Shown one piece after another: positions 23,577 through 31,281 of a DNA stretch of 64,000 nt (positions are counted from its first letter, which is position 1; each line of letters begins with the position of its first letter). Location of the stretch: positions 372,001 to 436,000 of the forward strand of contig CAVTBX010000004.1 of assembly GCA_963733135.1 (NCBI GenBank). The letters are read 5' to 3'. A program made the position numbers and the translations under genes. Source of the stretch: CAVTBX01 sp963733135. Its GTDB lineage: Bacteria; Actinomycetota; Thermoleophilia; Gaiellales; Gaiellaceae. The notes below the pieces were generated by a model, which was not told the origin of the DNA, made no database searches, and was given only the letters and a program-made list of their open reading frames with translations.

Positions 23577-25295
23577 ATGTTCGCCCGTTCTCTTGCCGTG
23601 CTCGCAGTAGCTCTCGTCGTCGCGCCCGCCGCGTCGGCGGCCAAGCCGGCGAACCTGCACGGCTTCGTCCTTCGATCGAGCGAGTCGGTCTCTCCGCACG
23701 TCTTCGCGCAGACACCTTCCTTTGCCTGGTCGCAGGTTCGGGGCGCGTCGCGCTACGAGTTTCAGCTCTCGGCGAGTAGGACGTTCTCGGACAACTCAAT
23801 CGTCTGGGAGAACGACAACTTGAAGGCGCCGCTCACCACCGTCCCGCTCACGCTTCCCTGGACGACCGGACAGAGCGGCTATGCCTGGTTCGCGCGCGTG
23901 CGTGGATTCGTACGAGACGAGCCCACGAGCTGGAGCGACCGCTACGGCTTCGATCTTCGCTCCCCCGCCGCGCCGGCCAGCCTCTCGTCCGGTGCCAATC
24001 CGCGTCCCGGAATGATCCGGTGGACACCCGTGGAGGGCGCAACCGCCTACAACGTGACCTTCACCTTCAATCACGAGGAAGGCGAGTCCAAGAAGATCAA
24101 GACCGCGACCACGGCGGCCGACCTCCGCGAGTACTACACGTTCCACAACGATCCGGCCGTCTTCGACAACAACCAAGGAGCCGTCGGAGGCGTCTACTGG
24201 CGCGTCCGCGCGGTACGCGAGGTGGCGGGCGAGCCGAGGAACAACATCCCGGTCGTCTCCTACGGCCGTTGGAGCTCCGAGAACGAGACGATCGAGCCCG
24301 GCATCACAACCGGTGCGATCGATCTCCTCGGTGCGGTTTCGCGAAGCCGTGGGTCGTCGATCGTGACGGGCACAACCGGAGGCCCTGAGCCTCACGAGCT
24401 CGCCCCGGGCTTCTGGTGGAACGGCGACGACAACCGAACCGCGTGCCCGCCGAGCTCCCAGTCCTCCGGCGTGACGTGCCCGCTCTTCCACGTTTACGTG
24501 TATTCGGACGATGACTGCGTGAACCGTGTCCACGTGTCCGACCTCGTCGGTAGCCCGGCCTACGTTCCGCGGCTCACCGGAGTGCTCGAGCTTCCCGGCG
24601 ACCCGGGCAAGCTCGGCGAGGCTGCGGGCGTCTACCTCGCCGACAAGGGTGTCGACGAGAACGAGGGCAAGGTCTACGACGCTGGCGGCGATGAGATCTA
24701 CGCGGCCGGCACCGATCCGCTCCTGCCGAACGATCCCAACGAGCTTCCCGAAGGTCAGGCCGCCGACCGCCGGTCCGGGCTCTGGGACACCGACTGGCCT
24801 TCGAGCCGCTACTGGTGGACGGTCGTCGCCGCGGTGCCGCACGTCGACCTCTCGACCAACAAGGTCGAGTACCGCGATGTCAACTTCGCCGAGGATCATT
24901 GCCAGGCCGGCGAGCGCATGGCGTTCGGCAAGACGAGCGCGGCAGTCGTCGAGCGGGCGAGCGGAGTCCCACATGTCTCCGGCCTCACAGCCGCCGGGAA
25001 GGTCCGTGCAGCATCAAGCCGACGGCCGTCGTTCTTCGGCCGCGTCGTGGTCGCATGGCAGCCGGCCCCCGGCGCGAAGAAGTACGAGATTCAGTGGAGC
25101 CGGACCGCCAACCCGTGGAAGCGCGTCGGCAAGAAGATCGCGCCGGGAACCGCCGCCGAGCTCAACCTGAGCTCCGGCCGCTGGTACTACCGCGTCCGAG
25201 GGATCGACACGTCGATCGCCGGACTCCAGCAGGGCATGACGTGGAGCGACCCGCAGTACCTGCGGATCAAGCCGCGCACCTTCGTCATCTCGTAG
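23577..25295 (+). CDS. Secreted protein with fibronectin type III-like repeats
   Basis: A 572-residue precursor starting at ATG 23577 with a clear signal peptide (MFARSLAVLAVALVVAPAAS, cleavage near ASAA). The mature part holds beta-sandwich modules with the Trp/Tyr spacing of fibronectin III domains: PSFAWSQVRGASRYEFQLSA, IRWTPVEGATAYNVTFTF and, near the C-terminus, VVAWQPAPGAKKYEIQWSRT, with a final YYRVRGID. The middle region (about 270-470) is Asp/Asn-rich and contains four Cys, possibly two disulfides. There is no membrane anchor, LPXTG or enzymatic motif, so it is probably an exported binding or structural protein. It stands alone downstream of the oxidase operon; its stop is followed within 2 nt by a repeat hairpin. 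Confidence 0.75.
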   Translation: MFARSLAVLAVALVVAPAASAAKPANLHGFVLRSSESVSPHVFAQTPSFAWSQVRGASRYEFQLSASRTFSDNSIVWENDNLKAPLTTVPLTLPWTTGQSGYAWFARVRGFVRDEPTSWSDRYGFDLRSPAAPASLSSGANPRPGMIRWTPVEGATAYNVTFTFNHEEGESKKIKTATTAADLREYYTFHNDPAVFDNNQGAVGGVYWRVRAVREVAGEPRNNIPVVSYGRWSSENETIEPGITTGAIDLLGAVSRSRGSSIVTGTTGGPEPHELAPGFWWNGDDNRTACPPSSQSSGVTCPLFHVYVYSDDDCVNRVHVSDLVGSPAYVPRLTGVLELPGDPGKLGEAAGVYLADKGVDENEGKVYDAGGDEIYAAGTDPLLPNDPNELPEGQAADRRSGLWDTDWPSSRYWWTVVAAVPHVDLSTNKVEYRDVNFAEDHCQAGERMAFGKTSAAVVERASGVPHVSGLTAAGKVRAASSRRPSFFGRVVVAWQPAPGAKKYEIQWSRTANPWKRVGKKIAPGTAAELNLSSGRWYYRVRGIDTSIAGLQQGMTWSDPQYLRIKPRTFVIS

Positions 25296-25296
25296 T

Positions 25297-25400
25297 CGAA
25301 TTGCGCCGCCCTTCGCGCGATTCGACGTCAAAGAGCGGCGCGAAGCGCCGCGTTCACAAGCCACCGTCGGCTTCGCGCGATTTCGGCGTCAGGAGCGGCG
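25297..25400. repeat. Degenerate fragments of the three-hairpin repeat
   Basis: Directly after the stop, GAATTGCGC-CGCCCTTC-GCGCGATTC (25298-25323) is hairpin 2 in inverted orientation. It is followed by CAAAGAGCGGCGC and two further GC-rich palindromic pieces (around GCGGCGC-GAA-GCGCCGC and GCGGCGGC-AT-GGCCGCCGC). The stretch looks like broken or nested copies. No gene was seen in it. Confidence 0.65.
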
Positions 25401-25442
25401 GCATGGCCGCCGCGGTCACGCTCGACCCGGACCTGGCGCAGG

Positions 25443-25525
25443 AGAACGGAATCGCCTACGCGGTTCCTCCATTCGAATCGCGCGAATGGCGGCGCGACTC
25501 GCCCGACCGCCTCCGGCGGTCTCCG
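25443..25525 (+). repeat. Three-hairpin dispersed repeat, copy G, overlapping the opcA 3' end
   Basis: Hairpin 1 is GGAATCGC-CTAC-GCGGTTCC with one G-T pair (25448-25467). Hairpin 2 is GAATCGCGC-GAATGGCG-GCGCGACTC with one mismatch (25475-25500). Hairpin 3 is GACCGCC-TCC-GGCGGTC (25505-25521). The opcA stop codon is the CTA in the loop of hairpin 1, so about 20 C-terminal residues of OpcA are translated from the element. Confidence 0.85.
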
Positions 25526-26376
25526 GCGACGACCTCTGACACGGCCTGCTCGTAGACCCGGTCTCGGGTGAAGACGTCGAGCTCGTCCGATAAGAGATCG
25601 CTCGGCGTGCGCGTGTCGACGCGGTCGGGTTCGGCCTCGTGGCCGTCGACCTCGACGAGCTCGATCTCGCCCGCGGGCTCGTGCTGGAGCTCGACGCGAC
25701 GGTCGAGGCGCGCGCTCAGCCAGCCCGCAAGGAGAAGCGCGTCCGCCTCGGGGCCGGCAACACGCATGGTTGCGGCCTCGGCGATCTCAGGCCAGAGCGC
25801 CGCGACCGCCTCGCGCCACGGACGCGCACGCGCCCAGGCGATGTCCGAGACGACCACGTCGTCGAGAATCTCCTCGAGCGCCGAGAATTCGAACTGGAGG
25901 TCGGGGCATTCGGACGAGTCGACGACGAGCCGGTCGATCGCCGCGATCAGCTCGCGCTCGCCCTCGCTCGAGCCGAGCGGTCCGCGCCAGCGCAGAAAGG
26001 CGGGCAGGTCCGAGAGGAGAAGCGGGACGACGACGCTCGCAGGCCAGGCCGCGCGTTCGCCGAGCAGGCGGATCGAGACCACCTCCCAACACACCTGAGA
26101 CCCGGGGCCGCCACCGGCGAAGCACCGGAGGTCGGCCTCGGCCTCGATCGCGTCACGGTCCGACTCCGGCTCGGGGAAGAGGAGGATCGTCCGCGACGGA
26201 TGGCGCTCGGCGAGACCTTCGAGCACCCCACGCGCGCGCTCCACCCAACGCTCCGGCACCCAGGCGACGTGCGTCATGGAGCTCGTCCGAAGCGCCGGCT
26301 CGTCGGGCCCGGACTCCTCCTGGCGTAGGCGCGCGATCTCGCGCTCGATCGACCGGACCGAGGTGAGCTCGGTCAG
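25456..26376 (-). CDS. opcA: Glucose-6-phosphate dehydrogenase assembly protein OpcA
   Basis: A 306-residue OpcA-family protein that promotes oligomerisation and activity of glucose-6-phosphate dehydrogenase. Recognisable segments are HPSRTILLFPEPESD, the Cys-containing VCWEVVSIRLLGE, the conserved VVPLLLSDLPAFLRWRGPL near residue 160, and a C-terminal alpha/beta part with ADALLLAGWLSARLDRRVEL. The start is unusual. No ATG, GTG or TTG exists between the zwf stop and MTHVAW at 26277, yet that segment reads as good OpcA N-terminus (LTELTSVRSIEREIARLRQE). A CTG at 26376 overlaps the zwf TGA (CTGA) with GGAG six bases upstream, so CTG initiation is inferred. If wrong, the ATG at 26277 gives 273 residues. 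The last 20 residues come from repeat copy G. Confidence 0.85.
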   Translation of the reverse strand: MTELTSVRSIEREIARLRQEESGPDEPALRTSSMTHVAWVPERWVERARGVLEGLAERHPSRTILLFPEPESDRDAIEAEADLRCFAGGGPGSQVCWEVVSIRLLGERAAWPASVVVPLLLSDLPAFLRWRGPLGSSEGERELIAAIDRLVVDSSECPDLQFEFSALEEILDDVVVSDIAWARARPWREAVAALWPEIAEAATMRVAGPEADALLLAGWLSARLDRRVELQHEPAGEIELVEVDGHEAEPDRVDTRTPSDLLSDELDVFTRDRVYEQAVSEVVAGDRRRRSGESRRHSRDSNGGTA

Positions 26377-27887
26377 TGCCGTCTCCAGGAGCGTCCGTCG
26401 CGGTGCATCAGCTCGTCGGACGCCGGCGGCCCCCACGTGCCGGCTGCGTAGTTCGGGAATCCCGGCGTATCGCGCTTCCACGGGGCGACCATGGCGTCCA
26501 CGATCGCCCATTGCTCCTCGACCTCGTCTGCGCGGGTGAAGAGCGTCGCGTCGCCGAGCATGCAGTCGAGGATGAGGCGCTCGTAGGCCTCCGGGAGGCC
26601 GGTCCGGAACGCGCCACCGTAGAGGAAGTCCATGTTGACCGTGCGGATGGTCATGCCTTGGCCGGGCACCTTCGCGCCGATTCCGACCGACACGCCCTCG
26701 TCGGGCTGGATGTGGACGACGAGGACGTTGGGCCGTAGAGAGTCGGCCGAGTCGAGCTCGAACGGCGGGTGTGGCGCGCGCTTGAACTGAATCGCGATCG
26801 TCGTCTCGCGGCGTGGCATCCGCTTGGCCGTACGGATGTAGAACGGCGTGTCGGCCCACCGCCAGTTGTCCACGTAGAGCTTGGCGGCGAGGAAGCTCTC
26901 CGTCTTCGAATCCGACGCCACGTCCTGCTCTTCGCGGTAGCCGGGCACCTCCTCACCCTCGATGTAGCCGGGCCCGTACTGGCCTCGGACGACGTGCTTC
27001 GGGCCAGGCGTGTGGATCGCCTTCAGCACCTTGACCTTCTCGTTCCGCACCGAGTCCGCGGTGAAGTCGATCGGCGGCTCCATGGCCGTGATCGAGACGA
27101 GCTGGAGCATGTGGTTCTGGACGATGTCCCGAATGGCGCCGGCGCTCTCGTAGAAGCCGGCGCGACCCTCGATGCCGAGCGACTCGGCCACCGTGATCTG
27201 GACGTGGTCGACGAACTGACGATTCCAGATCGGCTCGAAGATGCCGTTCGCGAAGCGGAGGACGAGCATGTTCTGCACCGTCTCCTTGCCGAGGTAGTGG
27301 TCGATCCGGAAGATCTCGCGCTCCTCGAAGTGTTCGAGAATGCACTCGTTTAGCGACTTCGCGCTCTCGAGGTCGTGGCCGAACGGCTTCTCGACAATCA
27401 CGCGCGTCCAGCCTTCGGAACGCCGGCGCTCGCCCAGCTCCTGGAGGATCGTCGCGATAGCAGCCGGTGGGACGGCGAGGTAGTGAACTCGGTTGCCGGC
27501 CGTGCCCCGCTCCTCGTCCAGCCGGGTCAGGCAGTTCGCGACGGAGTCCTCGCCGGGGTCGTCGGCGAAATCGGTCGAGACGTAGCGCGTGCCCTCGGCA
27601 AGCGAGCGCCAGACGTCCTCGCGGAACTCGTCGCGACCGTGCTCCTTGACCGCCTCCTCCATCCGGCCTCGAAACTCCTCGTCGGTCATCTCGGTTCGCG
27701 CGACGCCGACGACGCCGAACCGCTCTGGAAGGAGCCGGCGGAAGGCCAGCGAGTAGAGGGCCGGGAAGATCTTCCGCTGGGTGAGGTCTCCAGAGGCCCC
27801 GAAGATCGTGAGCGTGCACGGCTCGGGCGTCCGCCGATGCCGGAGACCCTCGAGGAGCGGATTCTCCTGCTCGGCCATCTGTGTCAT
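26373..27887 (-). CDS. zwf: Glucose-6-phosphate 1-dehydrogenase
   Basis: A 504-residue enzyme catalysing glucose-6-phosphate to 6-phosphogluconolactone, the entry step of the oxidative pentose phosphate pathway. ATG 27887 overlaps the gnd stop (ATGA), which decides this start over the longer open frame. The nucleotide-binding motif is TIFGASGDLTQRKIFPALY near residue 20, substrate binding is in VIVEKPFGHDLESAK, and the catalytic signature RIDHYLGKETVQNMLVLRF lies near residue 195. Length and domain order are normal. The downstream opcA is coupled through a CTGA junction. No 6-phosphogluconolactonase gene accompanies it here. Confidence 0.95.
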   Translation of the reverse strand: MTQMAEQENPLLEGLRHRRTPEPCTLTIFGASGDLTQRKIFPALYSLAFRRLLPERFGVVGVARTEMTDEEFRGRMEEAVKEHGRDEFREDVWRSLAEGTRYVSTDFADDPGEDSVANCLTRLDEERGTAGNRVHYLAVPPAAIATILQELGERRRSEGWTRVIVEKPFGHDLESAKSLNECILEHFEEREIFRIDHYLGKETVQNMLVLRFANGIFEPIWNRQFVDHVQITVAESLGIEGRAGFYESAGAIRDIVQNHMLQLVSITAMEPPIDFTADSVRNEKVKVLKAIHTPGPKHVVRGQYGPGYIEGEEVPGYREEQDVASDSKTESFLAAKLYVDNWRWADTPFYIRTAKRMPRRETTIAIQFKRAPHPPFELDSADSLRPNVLVVHIQPDEGVSVGIGAKVPGQGMTIRTVNMDFLYGGAFRTGLPEAYERLILDCMLGDATLFTRADEVEEQWAIVDAMVAPWKRDTPGFPNYAAGTWGPPASDELMHRDGRSWRRH

Positions 27888-28771
27888 CGCGGCCCGGGTG
27901 ATTCTTCGACGGCGCGGACGGCGTGGCCGCCGAACTGCTGGCGGAGTGCGGCCGTCACCTTGGCCGCGAAGGATTCGTCCATCCGGGACGCGAAACGCGC
28001 GTAGAGGGCCGCGCTGATCACCGGCACAGGCACGTCCTCGGCGATCGCCTCGGCGATCGTCCAGCGGCCCTCGCCCGAGTCCTCGACATAGCCGCGGATC
28101 TCGTCCAGGTGGGCATCTTCCTCGAGAGCGGCGTGCAGAAGCTCGAGGAGCCAAGAACGCACGACGGAGCCGTAGCGCCAGATCCCGGCAATCCGCTCCA
28201 GGTCGAGCTCGAGGTCGGAGCGAGCCATGACCTCGAAGCCCTCCGCGTAGGCCTGCATTAGCCCGTACTCGATTCCGTTGTGCACCATCTTCACGAAGTG
28301 GCCGGCGCCGGACGGGCCCACGTGGGCGTAGCCGTCCTCGGGCGCGAGCGAGAGGAACGCCGGCTCGACGGCTCCGACGGCGTTCTCGTCGCCTCCCACC
28401 ATCAGGCAGTAACCCACCTCACGGCCCCAGATGCCGCCCGAGACACCCGCATCCACGAAAGCGATTCCCCGTTCGGCCGCGGCCTCGTGGCGGCGCTGTG
28501 AGTCACGGAAGTTCGAGTTCCCGCCGTCCACGATGACGTCGCCGGCCTCGAGCAGCTCCGTGAGCTCGTCGATAACGCCCTGCGTCGGGTCGCCGGCGGG
28601 AACCATCACCCAGACGACGCGCGTCGGCTCGAGCTGGCCGATGAGCTCCTCGAGCGACCCCGCCGTCCCATTCCCCGAGCGGTCGAAGGTCGCGAGCTCG
28701 TGACCCTTCTCCTCCAGACGCTTGACCATGTTTCCACCCATACGGCCGAGGCCCACCATCGCGAGCTTCAT
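27884..28771 (-). CDS. gnd: 6-phosphogluconate dehydrogenase, decarboxylating (short, GndA/YqeC type)
   Basis: A 295-residue member of the short 6-phosphogluconate dehydrogenase class (usual about 300 aa, against about 470 for the long class). The Rossmann motif is MVGLGRMGGNMVKRL at the N-terminus, followed by ATFDRSGNG; the Asp at the end of the second strand suggests NAD rather than NADP preference. Substrate/catalytic motifs are IVDGGNSNFRDSQRR, AGVSGGIWGREVGYCLMVGG and SGAGHFVKMVHNGIEYG, with the catalytic Lys and Asn. It oxidises 6-phosphogluconate to ribulose 5-phosphate with CO2 release. The start overlaps the pgi stop (ATGA), and the stop overlaps the zwf start. Confidence 0.93.
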   Translation of the reverse strand: MKLAMVGLGRMGGNMVKRLEEKGHELATFDRSGNGTAGSLEELIGQLEPTRVVWVMVPAGDPTQGVIDELTELLEAGDVIVDGGNSNFRDSQRRHEAAAERGIAFVDAGVSGGIWGREVGYCLMVGGDENAVGAVEPAFLSLAPEDGYAHVGPSGAGHFVKMVHNGIEYGLMQAYAEGFEVMARSDLELDLERIAGIWRYGSVVRSWLLELLHAALEEDAHLDEIRGYVEDSGEGRWTIAEAIAEDVPVPVISAALYARFASRMDESFAAKVTAALRQQFGGHAVRAVEESPGPR

Positions 28772-30159
28772 CCAGTCACCATCTCCTCCCAGCGGGCCCG
28801 TGCGACCCGGAGTCCACGTTCCTCGAGCGCCGCATAGTCGCCGGCCGCCTGCGCTCGGATCAAACGCCCGAAGCCGAAGTCGCGGCCGGGGATGGCCGCC
28901 TCGTCGCCCGTGTCGTCCACGAGCTGGAGGAAGACGCCCGAGGGCGGCCCGCCCTTGTGAAGCTGTCCGGTCGAGTGCAGGTAGCGCGGGCCGAAGCCAT
29001 GCGTGACGACGGCGCCGGTTTCGCCACGCGCCCGGTCGGCCAGAGACTCGAGCTGCCGCGCGTTCTTGTCGCTCGGCTCCACGAACGCCTGGATGGCGAC
29101 GTAGTCGTCCGGCCCCGCGCCTGCGAACGGCTCGCCTTGTGGCTCGAGTTCGGGGTCATCGCCGCTCTCGAGGAGCTCGTTCGTCCGGTCCTTCGCTTCC
29201 TGAACGTTCGGCTGGTCGAACGGGTTGATCCCGATGAAGGCCCCGGCGACCGCGGTCGCGAACTCCCAGCGGTAGAACTCCTGCCCGAGCTCGTATGGGC
29301 TCTCCAGACGAACCTCTTCGTGCTGGCGGTCGTCGCCCTCCGACCGCTCGCCCGGGACGGGAACGAGGCCTCGGCCGTCCTTGCCGGTGGACTCCGCTAT
29401 GAGCTGCTCGACCCAGAGGCCGAAACCGTCGGCATCCGGGTTGATCAGAACCTTGTCGCGGCCGTCATGCCAGCCGCGGCCGAGGCGCTCGCCGAGCTCG
29501 AGGCCGGGATTGCCCTCGTCGAGCCGGCAGGCCTCGGCCATCTCGAGCGTCCGCTCCAGGAGCCGCTCGAGATCGACGCCGGCGAGCGCGGCCGGGACGA
29601 GCCCGAACACCGAGAGCGCCGAGTAGCGCCCTCCGATCGTTGGCTCGCCCGCGAGCACCGCGCGAAAACCGCGCTCCTTTGCCTTGGCCTCGAGAGCGGA
29701 GCCGGGATCCGTGACGGCCGCGAAACGCGAGCCGTCGCGCACCTTGTCCCAGAAGTACTCCAGGTGGCTTGCCGTCTCGAGTGTCCCGCCGGACTTGGAC
29801 GAGACGACGAAGAGCGTGCGGTCGAGGTCGAGCGAGGCTTCGAGGGAGCGGATGGCCGCCGGGTGCGTCGTGTCGAGAACCTGGACGTTGCCGGCGTCGA
29901 ACGCGCGCCTGATGACCTCGGGCGCGAGGCTCGAGCCGCCCATCCCGCAGACGACCACTTCGGAGATCCCGTCCCGCTGCACGCCTTCGGCGAACTCGAG
30001 GAGCTCGGGGACTCGTTCTCGCATCCGGTTCGGCTCGTCCAGCCAGCCGAGCCACTGGGACTCGTCCCCACCCGTCCAGACGGTCGCGTCGCGCGACCAG
30101 ATCCGCTCGACGAGCTCGGATGTGGAGACGGAGGTCAGCGTCAGCGCCTCGTCCGTCAG
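28768..30159 (-). CDS. pgi: Glucose-6-phosphate isomerase (SIS-domain type)
   Basis: 463 residues if started at CTG 30159. SIS-domain landmarks are VVCGMGGSSLAPEVIRRAF, LFVVSSKSGGTLETASHLEY and, at the C-terminus, STGQLHKGGPPSGVFLQLVD with the catalytic Lys region. It interconverts glucose 6-phosphate and fructose 6-phosphate. The first ATG (30024, MRERVPELL) would remove 45 codons that read as authentic Pgi N-terminus (LVERIWSRDATVW, SQWLGWLDEPNR). No ATG, GTG or TTG occurs in them. The only start-like codon at the right place is CTG overlapping the tal stop (CTGA). In some bacteria tal and pgi are one fused gene; here the two frames meet at this junction, so a split fusion is the alternative. 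Confidence 0.88.
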   Translation of the reverse strand: MTDEALTLTSVSTSELVERIWSRDATVWTGGDESQWLGWLDEPNRMRERVPELLEFAEGVQRDGISEVVVCGMGGSSLAPEVIRRAFDAGNVQVLDTTHPAAIRSLEASLDLDRTLFVVSSKSGGTLETASHLEYFWDKVRDGSRFAAVTDPGSALEAKAKERGFRAVLAGEPTIGGRYSALSVFGLVPAALAGVDLERLLERTLEMAEACRLDEGNPGLELGERLGRGWHDGRDKVLINPDADGFGLWVEQLIAESTGKDGRGLVPVPGERSEGDDRQHEEVRLESPYELGQEFYRWEFATAVAGAFIGINPFDQPNVQEAKDRTNELLESGDDPELEPQGEPFAGAGPDDYVAIQAFVEPSDKNARQLESLADRARGETGAVVTHGFGPRYLHSTGQLHKGGPPSGVFLQLVDDTGDEAAIPGRDFGFGRLIRAQAAGDYAALEERGLRVARARWEEMVTG

Positions 30160-31265
30160 GCCGCGACGAGCTGCCGGCTGGAGGTTTGGATGCCTTCCAG
30201 CAGCTCCTCGAAGGAGTCCGCGAACTTCTCGACGCCTTCCCGCTCGAGAGTGTCGGTGACGTCGTCGTAGTCGACGCCCGCCTCGGCGAGCTCGTCGAAG
30301 AGCGCCTTCGCCTCGTCGAGGTCCCGGCGCACGGTGTCCTTGAGGACCTTTCCATGATCCTGGAAGGCCTCGATCGTCTCGGCCGGCATCGTGTTCACCG
30401 TCACCTCGCCGATCAGCTCCTCGACGTACATGACGTCGCGGTAGTCCGGATTCTTCGTGGACGTCGACGCCCAGAGGCAGCGCTGCGGCGATGCACCGTG
30501 CCCGGCGAGGAACTCCCAGCGCTCACCGGAGAAAAGTTCTTCGTAGTGCTCATAGGCGAGCTTCGCGTTCGCGATCGCGAGCTTGCCCTTCAGCTTGTCG
30601 TGACCGCCGATCTCGTCGAGACGCCGGTCGGCCTCGGTGTCGACGCGCGAGACGAAGAAGCTCGCCACCGACGCCACGGTCGAAGGGTCGCCGCCGCCCG
30701 CCACGAGCCGCTCGAGTCCACGCAGGTACGCCTGGGCGACCTCCGTGTAGCGCTTGAGGGAGAAGATGAGCGTGACGTTGATCGACTTGCCCTTGGCGAT
30801 CATGTCCTCGATTGCTGGCAGACCCGGCTTCGTGGCCGGGATCTTCACGAAGAGGTTCGGCCTGTCGATCTGCTCGTGGAAGCGCACCGCTTGGTCGACG
30901 GTCTTCTCGGTTTCGTAGGCGAGTGTCGGGTCGACCTCGATCGAGACGTAGCCGTCCTTGCCGCCGCCCCCGTCCCAGACTTCTCGGAGCAGGTCGCAGG
31001 CGTCGGTGACGTCCCTCGACGCGAGCGCGATGAAGATCTCCTTGGGGTCGTCGGTCTCTTTCAGCACCTCGCGGAGCTGTTCGTCGTAGGCGTTCCCGGC
31101 CGAGATCGCCTTCTGGAAGATCGTCGGATTGGACGTCACGCCGACGACAGCGTCCTGCTTCATCATCCGCGCGAGCTCGCCCTCCTGGAGCGAATCGCGC
31201 GAAAGGTAGTCGATCCAGACGCTGACTCCCGCGTCCGAGAGCTGGTGCAGGTTGGACTTGGCCAT
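30156..31265 (-). CDS. tal: Transaldolase
   Basis: A 369-residue transaldolase starting at ATG 31265 (MAKSNLHQLSDAGVSVWID), preceded by a perfect AAGGAGG that overlaps the tkt stop codon. The N-terminal motif is VVGVTSNPTIFQKAIS; the Schiff-base Lys is in NLFVKIPATKPGLPAI near residue 130; and a later active-site segment is NVTLIFSLKRYTEVAQAYL. The length matches the actinobacterial/cyanobacterial long transaldolases. It transfers dihydroxyacetone units between sedoheptulose 7-phosphate and glyceraldehyde 3-phosphate in the non-oxidative pentose phosphate pathway. The stop TGA is shared with the CTG start of pgi. Confidence 0.95.
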   Translation of the reverse strand: MAKSNLHQLSDAGVSVWIDYLSRDSLQEGELARMMKQDAVVGVTSNPTIFQKAISAGNAYDEQLREVLKETDDPKEIFIALASRDVTDACDLLREVWDGGGGKDGYVSIEVDPTLAYETEKTVDQAVRFHEQIDRPNLFVKIPATKPGLPAIEDMIAKGKSINVTLIFSLKRYTEVAQAYLRGLERLVAGGGDPSTVASVASFFVSRVDTEADRRLDEIGGHDKLKGKLAIANAKLAYEHYEELFSGERWEFLAGHGASPQRCLWASTSTKNPDYRDVMYVEELIGEVTVNTMPAETIEAFQDHGKVLKDTVRRDLDEAKALFDELAEAGVDYDDVTDTLEREGVEKFADSFEELLEGIQTSSRQLVAA

Positions 31266-31281
31266 TGTTCTTGCCTCCTTA
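31266..31281 (-). promoter_or_regulatory. Ribosome-binding site of tal overlapping the tkt stop codon
   Basis: On the minus strand the tkt stop TAA runs directly into the Shine-Dalgarno sequence (TAAGGAGG), 8 nt before the tal ATG. This fixes the tal start at 31265 and couples tal translation to termination of tkt. Confidence 0.85.
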
